Counted from the stretch's first letter, positions 18,201 to 27,528 are shown. The stretch is DNA of 55,582 nucleotides from Candidatus Obscuribacterium magneticum (GCA_020523905.1 JAJAPZ010000014.1:1-55582); one strand, 5' to 3'. Numbers and translations: made by a program. The notes: generated by a model from the sequence alone, not told the origin.

Positions 18201-19325
18201 ATGAACAGGATTATTCAGAGTGATGAGAAATTGAAAATTGTGATTGAGATTCTAAAGGATGAGGCAAGCGCCAAATCAATTTGTGAAAAGTATGGAATTG
18301 AAACCACGCTTGCCAAAGAGTGGGTGCAGGCATTTCTTCATTCGGGGAAAAGCAGCCTCGTGACGATCGATGTTGATCTATCCGTTACCGAACGCCTGGA
18401 TCAGATTAAGCAATCGATTCAATCATCGCACGCTTTGTTTGAGATCAGAGATTATGATTCGGCCCTGATTATGTTTGCCAGGGCCCTCCTGTTTTTACAG
18501 GATTTCTTAAAAAATTTAGAAGCGCGGGGTATTCCCATTGGTCAAATTTCGGAGCTTAAAAGCAAGCGTGTCTTTGACGACCTAAACCAGCTTAAGGACC
18601 TCAATCTGCGATCCACTCTCTTGGAAATCGGGCTCGACGAATCTCAGCTTGCCTTCCTTCTTTCCCGTTGGATGAAAGACATTGAAGTCATTGAGAACAA
18701 GGTGAAAAAATTACTCCATATAGTGCCCCCCTGGCTTAAGTCGTTGAAGAAGTTCATCCACTACTTACATATCGTATGGAATAGAAACCTCGGACCTTAT
18801 CGATGGTATATTTCCGCCATAGCGCTGGGCTTGTTGTCTATATTTGTGATCAGAATTTATGATCGCCATCGAGAATCAATAAAACATGGGCTTATTGGCG
18901 AATACTTTTCGGATACAAATTTTACACAATTGATTTATAAGCAAAGGGATCAAGCCATCGATTTTAACTATGGGACAAGGGGCCCTTCCCGTCCCATGAG
19001 GAAAAACCGGGATAATTTCGCGATAAGATGGACGGGATATCTTGAAGTCCCTAAAACAGGCAGATGGTTCTTTTATGTCAGGGCGGATGATGGAGTGAGA
19101 ATTTGGATTGATGATAAGTTAATCATGCAGGAGCAGAATTGGCAAGCAACCACCGTTAAGGACGTGCAACTCGAACAAGGGCTCCATTCTATTAAAATCG
19201 AATATTGGGAGTTCGGTGGCTTGGCCGGAATCCACTTGAATTGGCGACATGAAAGTGATTTTACTCCGTCCCCTGTTGAAAAAAGGTTCTTATATCCGAT
19301 AAGAGACGACTTTAAAAGCCCTTAG
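18201..19325 (+). CDS. Transmembrane protein: transposase-type HTH, coiled coil, one helix, PA14 domain
   Basis: A 374-residue protein. Residues about 5-60 (SDEKLKIVIEILKDEASAK, then KYGIE and a second helix) match the helix-turn-helix of IS3-type OrfA proteins. A helical region follows, then one membrane helix (ISAIALGLLSIFVIRIY, about 208-226) and a PA14 domain (about 237-365: ADDGVRIWIDDKLIM, QGLHSIKIEYWEFGG). GGGAG lies 5 bases before ATG 18201; an ATG at 18189 is less likely. The topology, with HTH inside and PA14 outside, is that of ToxR/CadC-like one-component regulators. No transposase catalytic domain is present. Confidence 0.72.
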   Translation: MNRIIQSDEKLKIVIEILKDEASAKSICEKYGIETTLAKEWVQAFLHSGKSSLVTIDVDLSVTERLDQIKQSIQSSHALFEIRDYDSALIMFARALLFLQDFLKNLEARGIPIGQISELKSKRVFDDLNQLKDLNLRSTLLEIGLDESQLAFLLSRWMKDIEVIENKVKKLLHIVPPWLKSLKKFIHYLHIVWNRNLGPYRWYISAIALGLLSIFVIRIYDRHRESIKHGLIGEYFSDTNFTQLIYKQRDQAIDFNYGTRGPSRPMRKNRDNFAIRWTGYLEVPKTGRWFFYVRADDGVRIWIDDKLIMQEQNWQATTVKDVQLEQGLHSIKIEYWEFGGLAGIHLNWRHESDFTPSPVEKRFLYPIRDDFKSP

Positions 19326-19344
19326 CTGAGCTTTTTCCCTATTT

Positions 19345-19352
19345 GGGGGAGG
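19345..19352 (+). promoter_or_regulatory. Strong ribosome-binding site ahead of a non-canonical start
   Basis: GGGGGAGG is followed, 6 bases on, by an ATA codon at 19359 in frame with the GT-C-like gene. There is no ATG, GTG or TTG in frame between this site and the GTG at 19410. Confidence 0.5.
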
Positions 19353-19409
19353 ACTTCCATATCTCATCAAGTTCCTGAAAAAAGAGGCGTTGCGCTTCTG
19401 TTATGCCTT

Positions 19410-20540
19410 GTGGGGTTGATATACGCCATCGCCATTTTTGCACAGCCGGTCTCCTCCCGCGATTTTATCAAGGGCGATTGTTATTATTACCGAGCCGTGG
19501 TTCAGTCGCTATTAAACGACGGGGATCTCCGGCTTGAGAATAACGTCGATGTGGATCCCTATAACGGACAGCTCGCGCTGGGGAAAAACGGGGGTTTTGT
19601 CCCCAAACATTCCGTGCTGATGCCGATTGTATCTCTCCCTTTTTATTTTGTTTTTGGGGATTATGGCCTTTTGTTTTTCAATTTCATCGTTAGCCTTTTG
19701 GTCGTCTGGTTGATCTACCGTTTGAACCGGTTCTTTATGAGGTCGGTGCTTTCTGCGATCACGACATTTTTGTATGCCACGACGACCCTTTTTTTGAACT
19801 ACTCTTATAATTATTCTCCGGATGTGTTTTCGACGATGCTGGTTCTGTCGGGCCTGTATGCGGCGCTGCGCCGCTCGTATTACGGAGGAGCGTTTCTTCT
19901 GGGTCTTTCCGTTTTTGCAAAGCTGACCAATATCGTCCCCGTCCTTCTTGTTTTCTTGTTTTTGGTCGGGGAGATCACAAAGGAGGGGCTGCGGCCGGAG
20001 AGGCCCGCCGGCTCGAAGTTAATCGGGATCGGGCGTCGCCTTGTTGGCATGGCTTTTTTCTTTTGCCTCGGGCTTCTTCCCTTGGGATTGGCCGATGAGG
20101 CCCTTTTTGGGTCTCCTTTTATGACAGGTTATGAACGAGTGGTCATCGGAAAGGATTTATCGGGGATACCCCTTATTCTAAAGCACACGGGGTTGTTTAA
20201 TCGTTCATTCCCGGAAGGGATTCGTCTCCTTCTTTTCGATAAAGCGAATGGGATCCTGCCGACGAATCCTATTCTCTGGGTGTCTTTTTTAGGGATGTTT
20301 TTGATTTTCCGGGAGCGCCATGGAAAATGGCTTTGGCTCTTCTTCTTTATGGGTTTGTCTCAATTTCTCTTTTTCGCCAAGTTTGACCAAAGCTTGGCCA
20401 GCCACTACAGCAACCGTTATCTGATGACGCCCATCGCTTTGTCCTCGGTGTTCACAGGCCTTTTTCTGCGGTTCGTGTATGAGAAGACGGCTTCCCTCCG
20501 GGCTCGTGTAGGAGGAAGACTAGGAAGCGGGTGGAAATAA
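19410..20540 (+). CDS. Polytopic membrane protein, GT-C glycosyltransferase-like
   Basis: From GTG 19410 the product has 376 residues. It has the first-loop acidic motif (RDFIKGDCYYYRAVVQSLL), a KHSVLMPIVSLPFYFVFGD stretch and SYNYSPDVFSTMLVLSGLYAAL, a pattern seen in ArnT/PMT-like membrane glycosyltransferases of uncharacterised specificity. The GTG start would cut the first membrane helix, since the in-frame codons just upstream read VALLLLCLV. A start at the ATA codon 19359 behind a strong ribosome-binding site would restore it. The stop overlaps the GT2 gene, which may supply a polyprenyl-phosphate sugar donor. Confidence 0.7.
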   Translation: MGLIYAIAIFAQPVSSRDFIKGDCYYYRAVVQSLLNDGDLRLENNVDVDPYNGQLALGKNGGFVPKHSVLMPIVSLPFYFVFGDYGLLFFNFIVSLLVVWLIYRLNRFFMRSVLSAITTFLYATTTLFLNYSYNYSPDVFSTMLVLSGLYAALRRSYYGGAFLLGLSVFAKLTNIVPVLLVFLFLVGEITKEGLRPERPAGSKLIGIGRRLVGMAFFFCLGLLPLGLADEALFGSPFMTGYERVVIGKDLSGIPLILKHTGLFNRSFPEGIRLLLFDKANGILPTNPILWVSFLGMFLIFRERHGKWLWLFFFMGLSQFLFFAKFDQSLASHYSNRYLMTPIALSSVFTGLFLRFVYEKTASLRARVGGRLGSGWK

Positions 20541-21268
20541 AACCGATGTTCTCCCTTGTGTTACCAACCTATAACGAATCCGGCAATATTTTGCCGATGT
20601 TGCGGCAGGCTCACGAGGCGTTGCGGGATTATTCCCATGAAATTCTGGTTGTGGACGACGACTCGCCGGACGGAACATGGAAATTGGCGGAAGAATTCGG
20701 CAGGGCGAATCCCTGGGTGAGGGTGATAAGGCGCATCGGGAAGAGGGGCCTCAGCTCGGCGGCCCTGGCCGGATTTGAAGCGGCCCAAGGAAACATCATG
20801 GGCGCCATGGATGCCGACCTTTCTCATGATGAGCGCATTCTGCCGGCATTGATCGGAAAGGTTGAGGAGGGATGTGATTTGGCGGTCGGTTCCCGGCGCA
20901 TCTCGGGCGGCGGGGCCACGGCGTGGCCGTGGTATCGGCGCCTCAGTAGCACCATGGCGACCCTGATGGCCAAATCCCTTCTTAATTTGGAGCTTTCAGA
21001 TTCGATGAGCGGGTTTTTTGTGATGAAGCGCTCCCTTTTTGAAAGGTGCCATGACCGGCTGATGCCGCAGGGGTACAAGATCCTTCTGGAAATTTATTGT
21101 CAGGGGCGGCCCCTTCGGTTGGCTGAGGTCCCGTACATTTTCAAGGATCGCCGGCAGAACGTCAGCAAGTTAACCCCCTGGGTGATGGTCCAATATGTCC
21201 GCATGTTGCTGAGGTTGAAGAAGGAATTTTCGCAACGTTGCGGAAGGGCGAAAACCGATGTAAAATAA
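20531..21268 (+). CDS. GT2 polyprenol-phosphate mannosyltransferase (dolichol-P-mannose synthase-like)
   Basis: A 245-residue cytoplasmic GT2 enzyme with VLPTYNESGNI, VVDDDSPDGTW, the metal-binding DADLSH and FKDRRQNVSKL near the end. Such enzymes attach a sugar to polyprenyl phosphate to make donors for GT-C transferases like those next door. The long GT2 forms add a membrane domain, which is absent here. The start is GTG 20531, overlapping the previous stop; ATG 20546 is an alternative. It is the last gene of the rightward glycan operon. Confidence 0.85.
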   Translation: MEIKPMFSLVLPTYNESGNILPMLRQAHEALRDYSHEILVVDDDSPDGTWKLAEEFGRANPWVRVIRRIGKRGLSSAALAGFEAAQGNIMGAMDADLSHDERILPALIGKVEEGCDLAVGSRRISGGGATAWPWYRRLSSTMATLMAKSLLNLELSDSMSGFFVMKRSLFERCHDRLMPQGYKILLEIYCQGRPLRLAEVPYIFKDRRQNVSKLTPWVMVQYVRMLLRLKKEFSQRCGRAKTDVK

Positions 21269-21434
21269 GCTTGTCTACGACGATGTAGCGGCCAGAGTCG
21301 TTTGCTCCCAGTGTTGTGAGCCATTGAAGAGTTGGATGCCGGATGATGGTTCAGCTGGGAGACCTTCCGTTGACCTCACCGAAAGTCCACAAAAATCAAC
21401 TTAAGGAACATATCACCAAATAGGTGCGTTTAAA

Positions 21435-24400
21435 ATGACCGTGAATAACTCAAAACAGGGGCTTTACGACCCGCGGTTTGAAAAAGACAGCTGCGGGGTC
21501 GGCTTCGTGGCGGACATAAAAGGGCGGGCGTCCCACCAGATCATCGAGGATGGGATCACCGTCCTGGAGAATTTGGCCCACCGCGGTGCCTCCGGCAGCG
21601 ACCCGGAGACGGGGGACGGCGCGGGGCTTTTGATCCAGGTTCCGCATGAATTTCTGAAACACGAATGCGGTCCGCTGAACATTTCACTACCGGGGCCCGG
21701 GGACTACGGGGTGGGGCTCGTTTTCCTTCCGAAGGACCGATCCGAGCAGCAGGTATGCCTCCGGACGTTGAAAGAGACTGTCGAAGAAGAAGGGGCTCTG
21801 GTTCTCGGCTGGCGCGACGTCCCCGTCAACAGCATGGCCGTGGGAAAAGTCGCCCGAAGCGCCGAGCCCGGCATGAAGCAGGTGTTCATTGGGCGGGGCT
21901 CCGCCGTGGAGGACTCGGCCGCCTTCGAGCGCAAATTGCTCGTCATTCGCAAGGTGACGGAGAAAAAAATTTCAACTTACGACCTCCGCCATAAAAAGAT
22001 GTTTTACATCACGAACCTCTCGTCCCGGACGCTGATTTATAAGGGGCAGCTCATGGCCCACCAGCTTCACCCCTACTTCCCGGATCTGGCGGATATGAGG
22101 ATGACCAGCGCCCTGGCCCTCGTCCATTCCCGCTACAGCACCAACACCTTCCCCAGCTGGGATCTGGCCCAGCCCTTCCGCTATCTGGCCCATAACGGCG
22201 AGATCAATACCCTGCGGGGCAACATCAACTGGATGCGCGCCCGGGAGCCCCTATTTAAAAGCGACCTCTTCGGCGACGATATAAAAAAGATTCTCCCGGC
22301 CATTACGATGGGCGGCAGCGACTCGGCCATCTTCGATAATGCGGTCGAGATCTTGGTGGCCGCCGGCCGGTCCCTCCCGCATGCGATGCTCATGATGATC
22401 CCCGAAGCCTGGAGTGGCCCGGAGTTTATGGATGAGGAGAGAAAAGCTTTTTACGAGTACCATGCCTGTCTCATGGAACCTTGGGACGGCCCGGCGTCGA
22501 TGGCCTTCACCGACGGCCGCGTCATTGGGGCCATCCTGGACCGGAATGGCCTTAGGCCCTCGCGCTATGTGGTAACGAAAGAGGGTCGGGTGGTCATGGC
22601 CTCCGAAGTGGGCGTCCTTCCGATTGACCCCTCCCAGGTCCTGACCAAAGGGCGGCTTCAAGCGGGGCGGATGTTTTTTGTGGATACGGTTCAGGGACGA
22701 ATCATCTCGGATGAGGAAATTAAAGACGGCCTCGTGCGGCGGAAGCCCTACACGCAATGGCTCAAGGAAAAAATCGTCCGCATCGAGAACCTTCCGGAAC
22801 CGCCCCGTTTGCCTTCGCCCGATCACGAAACGCTTCTGGAGCGCCAGAAAGCGTTCGGTTATACGTTGGAGGATTTTAAATACGTTCTCCAGCCCATGGC
22901 CGGCCTGGGAGAAGAGGGCGTGAGCTCCATGGGGGAAGACACGCCGCTGGCGGTTTTGTCGGAGAAACCCCGGCTTCTCTACGATTACTTTAAGCAACTT
23001 TTTGCCCAGGTCACCAACCCGGCCATTGACTCGATTCGGGAAGAGCTGGTGATGTCGACCGAATCGGCCTTGGGCCCCAAATCGAACCTTCTGGATGAAA
23101 CGCCGGAGCATTGCCATCAATTCAAGGTTCCCCATGTCATTATCTCCAATAGAGATTTTGAAAAAATACGGCGCGTCCGTAACGGACAACTTAAAGCCGT
23201 GACGATCCCGATCCTGTTTCCGGTCGCCGCCGGCCCGGAGGGCCTGGCGCCCGCCCTTCAGAAGCTTTGCTTGGACGTTTCAAAGGCGATCCGGCAGGGG
23301 TTTACCATTATTATTCTCTCCGACCGCGGCGTGGATCGGGAGAATGTGCCCATTCCGGCCCTTTTGGCGACGACCGCCGTTCACCATCACCTCATCCGCG
23401 AGGGGACGCGCGTCCGCGCGGGGCTGGTGGTGGAGACGGGCGAGGCGCGGGAAATCCACCATTTCGCCCTTTTGCTCGGCTATGGAGCGGGCCTCATCAA
23501 TCCCTACCTGGCTTTTGAAACCCTCCCCGACATGATTCGCCTCGGGCAGCTTCCGGACGGCCTCACCGATGAGGAGGCCGTCAAGAACTATATCAAGGCT
23601 ACCCGGAAAGGCCTCTTGAAGGTCATCGCCAAGATGGGGATTTCGACGGTTCAAAGTTATCGGGGCGCCCAGATTTTCGAGGCGGTGGGGCTCAACGCTT
23701 CCGTCATTGATACCTATTTTACCGACACCGTCTCTCGCGTGGCCGGCGTGGGCCTGGACACGATTGCCGAGGAGGCGCTCCTGCGCCATCGGCGGGCCTA
23801 TTCGGGAGCTTCCACTGCCGGCCCCGAGCTTGATGTCGGCGGGCGCATCCAGTGGCGAAAAGAAGGAGAGTATCACCAGATCAATCCGGCCACAATTTCC
23901 AAACTCCAGCAGGCGGTGCGGAACAATGACCGCCTGGCCTTCAAGGAGTTTTGCCGGTTGATTGATGAAAGGAATCACAACCTGGCGACCTTGCGCGGAC
24001 TGATGAAGCTTCGCATGGCGGAAAAATCCATTCCGCTTGAGGAGGTGGAACCCGTCTCCAAGATCGTGAGGCGATTTTGCACCGGAGCGATGTCCTTCGG
24101 CTCCATCAGCCGTGAAACCCACGAAGCGCTGGCGATCGCCATGAACCGCCTGGGGGGCCGCAGCAACACGGGCGAGGGCGGAGAGGACGAGGGCCGGTTT
24201 AAACCCCTTCCCAACGGGGATTCCAAGCGAAGCGCCATCAAGCAGGTGGCCTCCGGGCGATTTGGTGTGACGAGCCATTACCTCGTCAACGCCGATGAGC
24301 TCCAGATCAAGATCGCTCAAGGGGCGAAGCCGGGGGAAGGCGGCCAGCTCCATGGGCGGAAGATCACGCCTGAAATCGCCGCGGTTCGTCATTCCATCCC

Positions 24401-25994
24401 CGGCGTGACGCTTATTTCACCACCGCCGCACCACGATATTTATTCCATCGAGGACCTGGCCCAGCTTATATTCGATCTGAAAAGCGGGAATCCAAAGGCC
24501 GCCGTGAGCGTGAAGCTGGTGGCCGAGGTGGGTGTGGGCACCATCGCGGCGGGGGTGGCCAAGGGGAAAGCGGATTTGGTCCTCATCAGCGGTCATGATG
24601 GGGGAACCGGCGCATCGCCTTTGACCTCGATCAAGTATGCGGGGCTCCCTTGGGAACTGGGGCTGTCCGAAACCCAGCAGGTGCTTGTTCTTAACGACCT
24701 CCGCGGCCGCATCCGCGTCCAGACCGACGGCCAGATGAAAACGGCCCGGGATTGTCTGATGGCTTTTCTATTGGGGGCCGATGAAATCGGCTTCTCCATT
24801 GTGCCCCTCATTTCCCTTGGCTGCATCATGATGCGGGTGTGCCATACCAATACCTGCCCCGTGGGCGTGGCCACGCAGGATCCCGAGCTGAGGAAGAATT
24901 TCAAGGGAAAACCGGACTATGTGGTCAACTTTTTCACGATGCTGGCCGAGGAAATCCGGGAGCTCATGGCCCGGATGGGCTTTCGCACCGTCGAGGAGCT
25001 GATCGGGCGATCGGAACACATCGAAATGGCGCCGGCGGTGGATCACTGGAAAGCCCGTGGCGTGGATGTCTCTTCCATTCTGTATCGGCCGAAGACGGAA
25101 GAGCCGCTCCCGATTCGTTGCGTGACGAAGCAAGAACACAATTTAAATACGGCCTTGGATTATGTTTTGATCCGGGAAGCCAAGGCCGCTTTTGAAAGTC
25201 AGGCGCCTGTCCGTATCGAAAGCGCCATTCGAAATCTAAACCGGGCCGTAGGGGCCATTTTATCGAGCGAGGTCTCTTTGAAATTTGGATCCCGGGGCCT
25301 CCCTGACGAAACGATTCACTGCCGATTCAAAGGATCGGCCGGACAGAGTTTTGGAGCCTGGCTGGCGCCGGGGATCACCCTGGAATTGGAAGGAGACGCC
25401 AATGATTATGTCGGCAAGGGTTTGTCCGGCGGCCGGATCACAGTTTATCCTCCCAAAGAAAGCCCCTTCGTTCCCGAAGAAAACGTCATTGTGGGGAACG
25501 TCGTCCTTTACGGGGCGACGAGCGGGGAGGCCTTCTTCCGGGGCCTCGCGGGCGAGCGGTTTTGCGTTCGAAACAGCGGTGCCCGCGCCGTGGTCGAGGG
25601 AGTGGGCGACCATGGATGCGAGTATATGACAGGCGGCGTCGTTGTTATATTGGGCCCAACCGGTCGGAATTTCGGCGCGGGCATGAGCGGGGGATTGGCG
25701 TTCGTTTATGACGAAGATGGGACCTTTCGGACGCGCTGTAATCTATCCATGGTCGATTTGGAAGAAGTCGTCGAACCGGAGGATGTCGTCGTCCTGAAAG
25801 ATCTCATTCAAAAACACGCGGAGCGGACAGGAAGCGCCGTGGCCGTTCGCCTTTTGCAGGACTGGGATCGGACAAGGCCGATGTTTGTCAAGGTTTTCCC
25901 GAAAGAATACCGCCGGGCACTGGCGGAGATGGTCGGGAAGAAGTTGAAGGGTCCGGTGGAAGAGGTGGAGGAGATGCAAACATGGGGGAGCTGA
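21435..25994 (+). CDS. gltB: Glutamate synthase (NADPH), large subunit
   Basis: It makes glutamate from 2-oxoglutarate and glutamine-derived ammonia, with GltD supplying electrons. The 1519-residue protein starts with a 19-residue propeptide before the catalytic Cys20 (DSCGVGF), which becomes the N-terminal nucleophile of the glutaminase domain. Then come the central domain, the FMN domain (PGEGGQLHG, SGHDGGTGASP) with the 3Fe-4S cysteines C1130, C1136 and C1141, and the C-terminal GXGXG helix (FRGLAGERF, YMTGGVVVILG). Length is typical of bacterial alpha subunits. It overlaps gltD by 13 bases. Confidence 0.98.
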   Translation: MTVNNSKQGLYDPRFEKDSCGVGFVADIKGRASHQIIEDGITVLENLAHRGASGSDPETGDGAGLLIQVPHEFLKHECGPLNISLPGPGDYGVGLVFLPKDRSEQQVCLRTLKETVEEEGALVLGWRDVPVNSMAVGKVARSAEPGMKQVFIGRGSAVEDSAAFERKLLVIRKVTEKKISTYDLRHKKMFYITNLSSRTLIYKGQLMAHQLHPYFPDLADMRMTSALALVHSRYSTNTFPSWDLAQPFRYLAHNGEINTLRGNINWMRAREPLFKSDLFGDDIKKILPAITMGGSDSAIFDNAVEILVAAGRSLPHAMLMMIPEAWSGPEFMDEERKAFYEYHACLMEPWDGPASMAFTDGRVIGAILDRNGLRPSRYVVTKEGRVVMASEVGVLPIDPSQVLTKGRLQAGRMFFVDTVQGRIISDEEIKDGLVRRKPYTQWLKEKIVRIENLPEPPRLPSPDHETLLERQKAFGYTLEDFKYVLQPMAGLGEEGVSSMGEDTPLAVLSEKPRLLYDYFKQLFAQVTNPAIDSIREELVMSTESALGPKSNLLDETPEHCHQFKVPHVIISNRDFEKIRRVRNGQLKAVTIPILFPVAAGPEGLAPALQKLCLDVSKAIRQGFTIIILSDRGVDRENVPIPALLATTAVHHHLIREGTRVRAGLVVETGEAREIHHFALLLGYGAGLINPYLAFETLPDMIRLGQLPDGLTDEEAVKNYIKATRKGLLKVIAKMGISTVQSYRGAQIFEAVGLNASVIDTYFTDTVSRVAGVGLDTIAEEALLRHRRAYSGASTAGPELDVGGRIQWRKEGEYHQINPATISKLQQAVRNNDRLAFKEFCRLIDERNHNLATLRGLMKLRMAEKSIPLEEVEPVSKIVRRFCTGAMSFGSISRETHEALAIAMNRLGGRSNTGEGGEDEGRFKPLPNGDSKRSAIKQVASGRFGVTSHYLVNADELQIKIAQGAKPGEGGQLHGRKITPEIAAVRHSIPGVTLISPPPHHDIYSIEDLAQLIFDLKSGNPKAAVSVKLVAEVGVGTIAAGVAKGKADLVLISGHDGGTGASPLTSIKYAGLPWELGLSETQQVLVLNDLRGRIRVQTDGQMKTARDCLMAFLLGADEIGFSIVPLISLGCIMMRVCHTNTCPVGVATQDPELRKNFKGKPDYVVNFFTMLAEEIRELMARMGFRTVEELIGRSEHIEMAPAVDHWKARGVDVSSILYRPKTEEPLPIRCVTKQEHNLNTALDYVLIREAKAAFESQAPVRIESAIRNLNRAVGAILSSEVSLKFGSRGLPDETIHCRFKGSAGQSFGAWLAPGITLELEGDANDYVGKGLSGGRITVYPPKESPFVPEENVIVGNVVLYGATSGEAFFRGLAGERFCVRNSGARAVVEGVGDHGCEYMTGGVVVILGPTGRNFGAGMSGGLAFVYDEDGTFRTRCNLSMVDLEEVVEPEDVVVLKDLIQKHAERTGSAVAVRLLQDWDRTRPMFVKVFPKEYRRALAEMVGKKLKGPVEEVEEMQTWGS

Positions 25995-27403
25995 GGGGAT
26001 TTTTAAAATATCCCAGAGAAGATCCACCCTATCGTCCCGTTGACGAGAGGATTCGGGATCATCAGGAGGTCAATACTCCTCTGGCGGAAGAGCGGGTGAA
26101 GCTCCAGGGGGCGCGGTGCATGGATTGCGGCGTGCCCACCTGCCAGTGGGGTTGCCCCGTCGACAATCTGATCCCGGATTGGAACGACCTCGTTTCGAAA
26201 GGCCGCTGGCGCGAGGCCTTGGAGCGGCTCCATCGCACCAATAATCTGCCGGAGATCACGGGGCGCGTGTGTCCGGCGCCGTGCGAGGTCGCCTGCGTTT
26301 TGGGGCTCATTCAGCCGGCGGTCAGCATCAAGTTAAATGAACTCACGATCATAGAGAAGGGGTTTGCCGAAGGCTGGGTCCAACCGGAGCTTCCAAAAAA
26401 ACGGACAGGAAAGAAGGTCGCCGTGGTGGGATCGGGCCCGGCGGGACTGTCGGCGGCCCAAGAGCTCAATCGCTCCGGGCACGAGGTGACCGTGTTTGAA
26501 AAAGCCGACCGGATCGGCGGGCTCCTTCGCTACGGCATCCCGGATTTCAAACTGGAGAAACATATCCTCGATCGCCGGATCAATTTGCTCAAGGCCGAAG
26601 GCATCGACTTTAAAACCAAAGCCCATGTGGGCGTGAACGTCGATGTCGACGAATTGCTAAAGGAATTTGATGCGCTTCTTTTGTGCGGGGGAGCGGAGAA
26701 GCCGCGTGATCTGCCTGTTCCAGGCCGCGATCTTAAAGGGATTCATTTTGCCATGGATTTTTTGCGGCAGCAGAACCGGCTCGGCGCGGGGGAAAGAATC
26801 GAACCCCATGAGGAGATTTCGGCCAAAGGAAAGCGCGTGATCGTCTTAGGCGGGGGCGATACGGGATCGGACTGCATCGGCACCAGCCTCCGCCAGGGGG
26901 CTGCGAGCGTCACCTCCTTCGAGCTTTTGCCGAAACCTCCCCTCGAAAGAGCGCGGGACAATCCCTGGCCGGAATGGTCGCGCGTCCTTCGATTGTCCTC
27001 CTCCCATAAAGAGGGCGGGAGCCTCGATTACAACATCCTCACCAACAGTTTCAGCGGAGATCATGGCGCCGTGCGCGGCCTCCAGGCGGTGCGGGTGTCA
27101 TGGGAAAAAGACGACGCCGGCCGGATCAAGATGACAGAGATTCCAGGCTCTCAATTTTCCGTAGAAACGGAGCTCGTCCTATTAGCCCTGGGCTTTGTCC
27201 ATCCGGTTCACGAGGGATTAATTCAAAAGTTGGGGGTTCCCTTGGATGCGCGCGGCAATGTCTTGGTGGATCAAAACCACATGACCCGTCGGGAGGGGGT
27301 CTTTGCCGCCGGCGACATGGCGACGGGACAATCCTTGGTCGTGCGCGCCATCAAAGAGGGCCGCTCCGCCGCGCGGGGAATTGACGAATATTTGGGAATA
27401 TAG
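25982..27403 (+). CDS. gltD: Glutamate synthase (NADPH), small subunit
   Basis: The 473-residue FAD flavoprotein passes electrons from NADPH to GltB. Two N-terminal cysteine clusters for 4Fe-4S centres are visible (C46, C49, C54, C58 and C97, C101, C105), then the FAD-binding VVGSGPAGLSAAQEL, the NADPH-binding VLGGGDTGSDC and the C-terminal GVFAAGDMATGQSLVVRAI. The start overlaps the end of gltB by 13 bases, typical of translational coupling. Confidence 0.98.
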   Translation: MGELRGFLKYPREDPPYRPVDERIRDHQEVNTPLAEERVKLQGARCMDCGVPTCQWGCPVDNLIPDWNDLVSKGRWREALERLHRTNNLPEITGRVCPAPCEVACVLGLIQPAVSIKLNELTIIEKGFAEGWVQPELPKKRTGKKVAVVGSGPAGLSAAQELNRSGHEVTVFEKADRIGGLLRYGIPDFKLEKHILDRRINLLKAEGIDFKTKAHVGVNVDVDELLKEFDALLLCGGAEKPRDLPVPGRDLKGIHFAMDFLRQQNRLGAGERIEPHEEISAKGKRVIVLGGGDTGSDCIGTSLRQGAASVTSFELLPKPPLERARDNPWPEWSRVLRLSSSHKEGGSLDYNILTNSFSGDHGAVRGLQAVRVSWEKDDAGRIKMTEIPGSQFSVETELVLLALGFVHPVHEGLIQKLGVPLDARGNVLVDQNHMTRREGVFAAGDMATGQSLVVRAIKEGRSAARGIDEYLGI

Positions 27404-27428
27404 ATTCGCACCGGGTGTGAATATCGGT

Positions 27429-27492
27429 AAATCGGTCAAAGGAAGTTTTCCGGCCGTGAACATCGGCAAGGGAAACTTTCTTTGACCGATTT
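27429..27492. repeat. Palindromic element, conserved loop with unrelated stem
   Basis: Left arm AAATCGGTCAAAGGAAGTT and its partner ACTTTCTTTGACCGATTT pair along 23 positions, the only two differences being G-T wobbles. The centre CCGTGAACATCGG matches the class A loop. The stem has no resemblance to the CGTCATTCC arms. It follows gltD and could also act as a transcript-end hairpin, but no T-run follows. Confidence 0.8.
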
Positions 27493-27528
27493 GGCTGCTT
27501 ATTCGGAAGGGGACAACATTCCGGGAAG

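Noticed and set aside
18201..18380. Reading the IS3-type HTH at 18201 as a fragment of an insertion sequence
   Set aside because: The frame continues intact into a membrane helix and PA14 domain, and there are no terminal inverted repeats or transposase catalytic domain nearby.
22251..24392. Two long antisense open frames inside gltB
   Set aside because: Shadow frames opposite conserved glutamate synthase domains, with no start context and no motifs.
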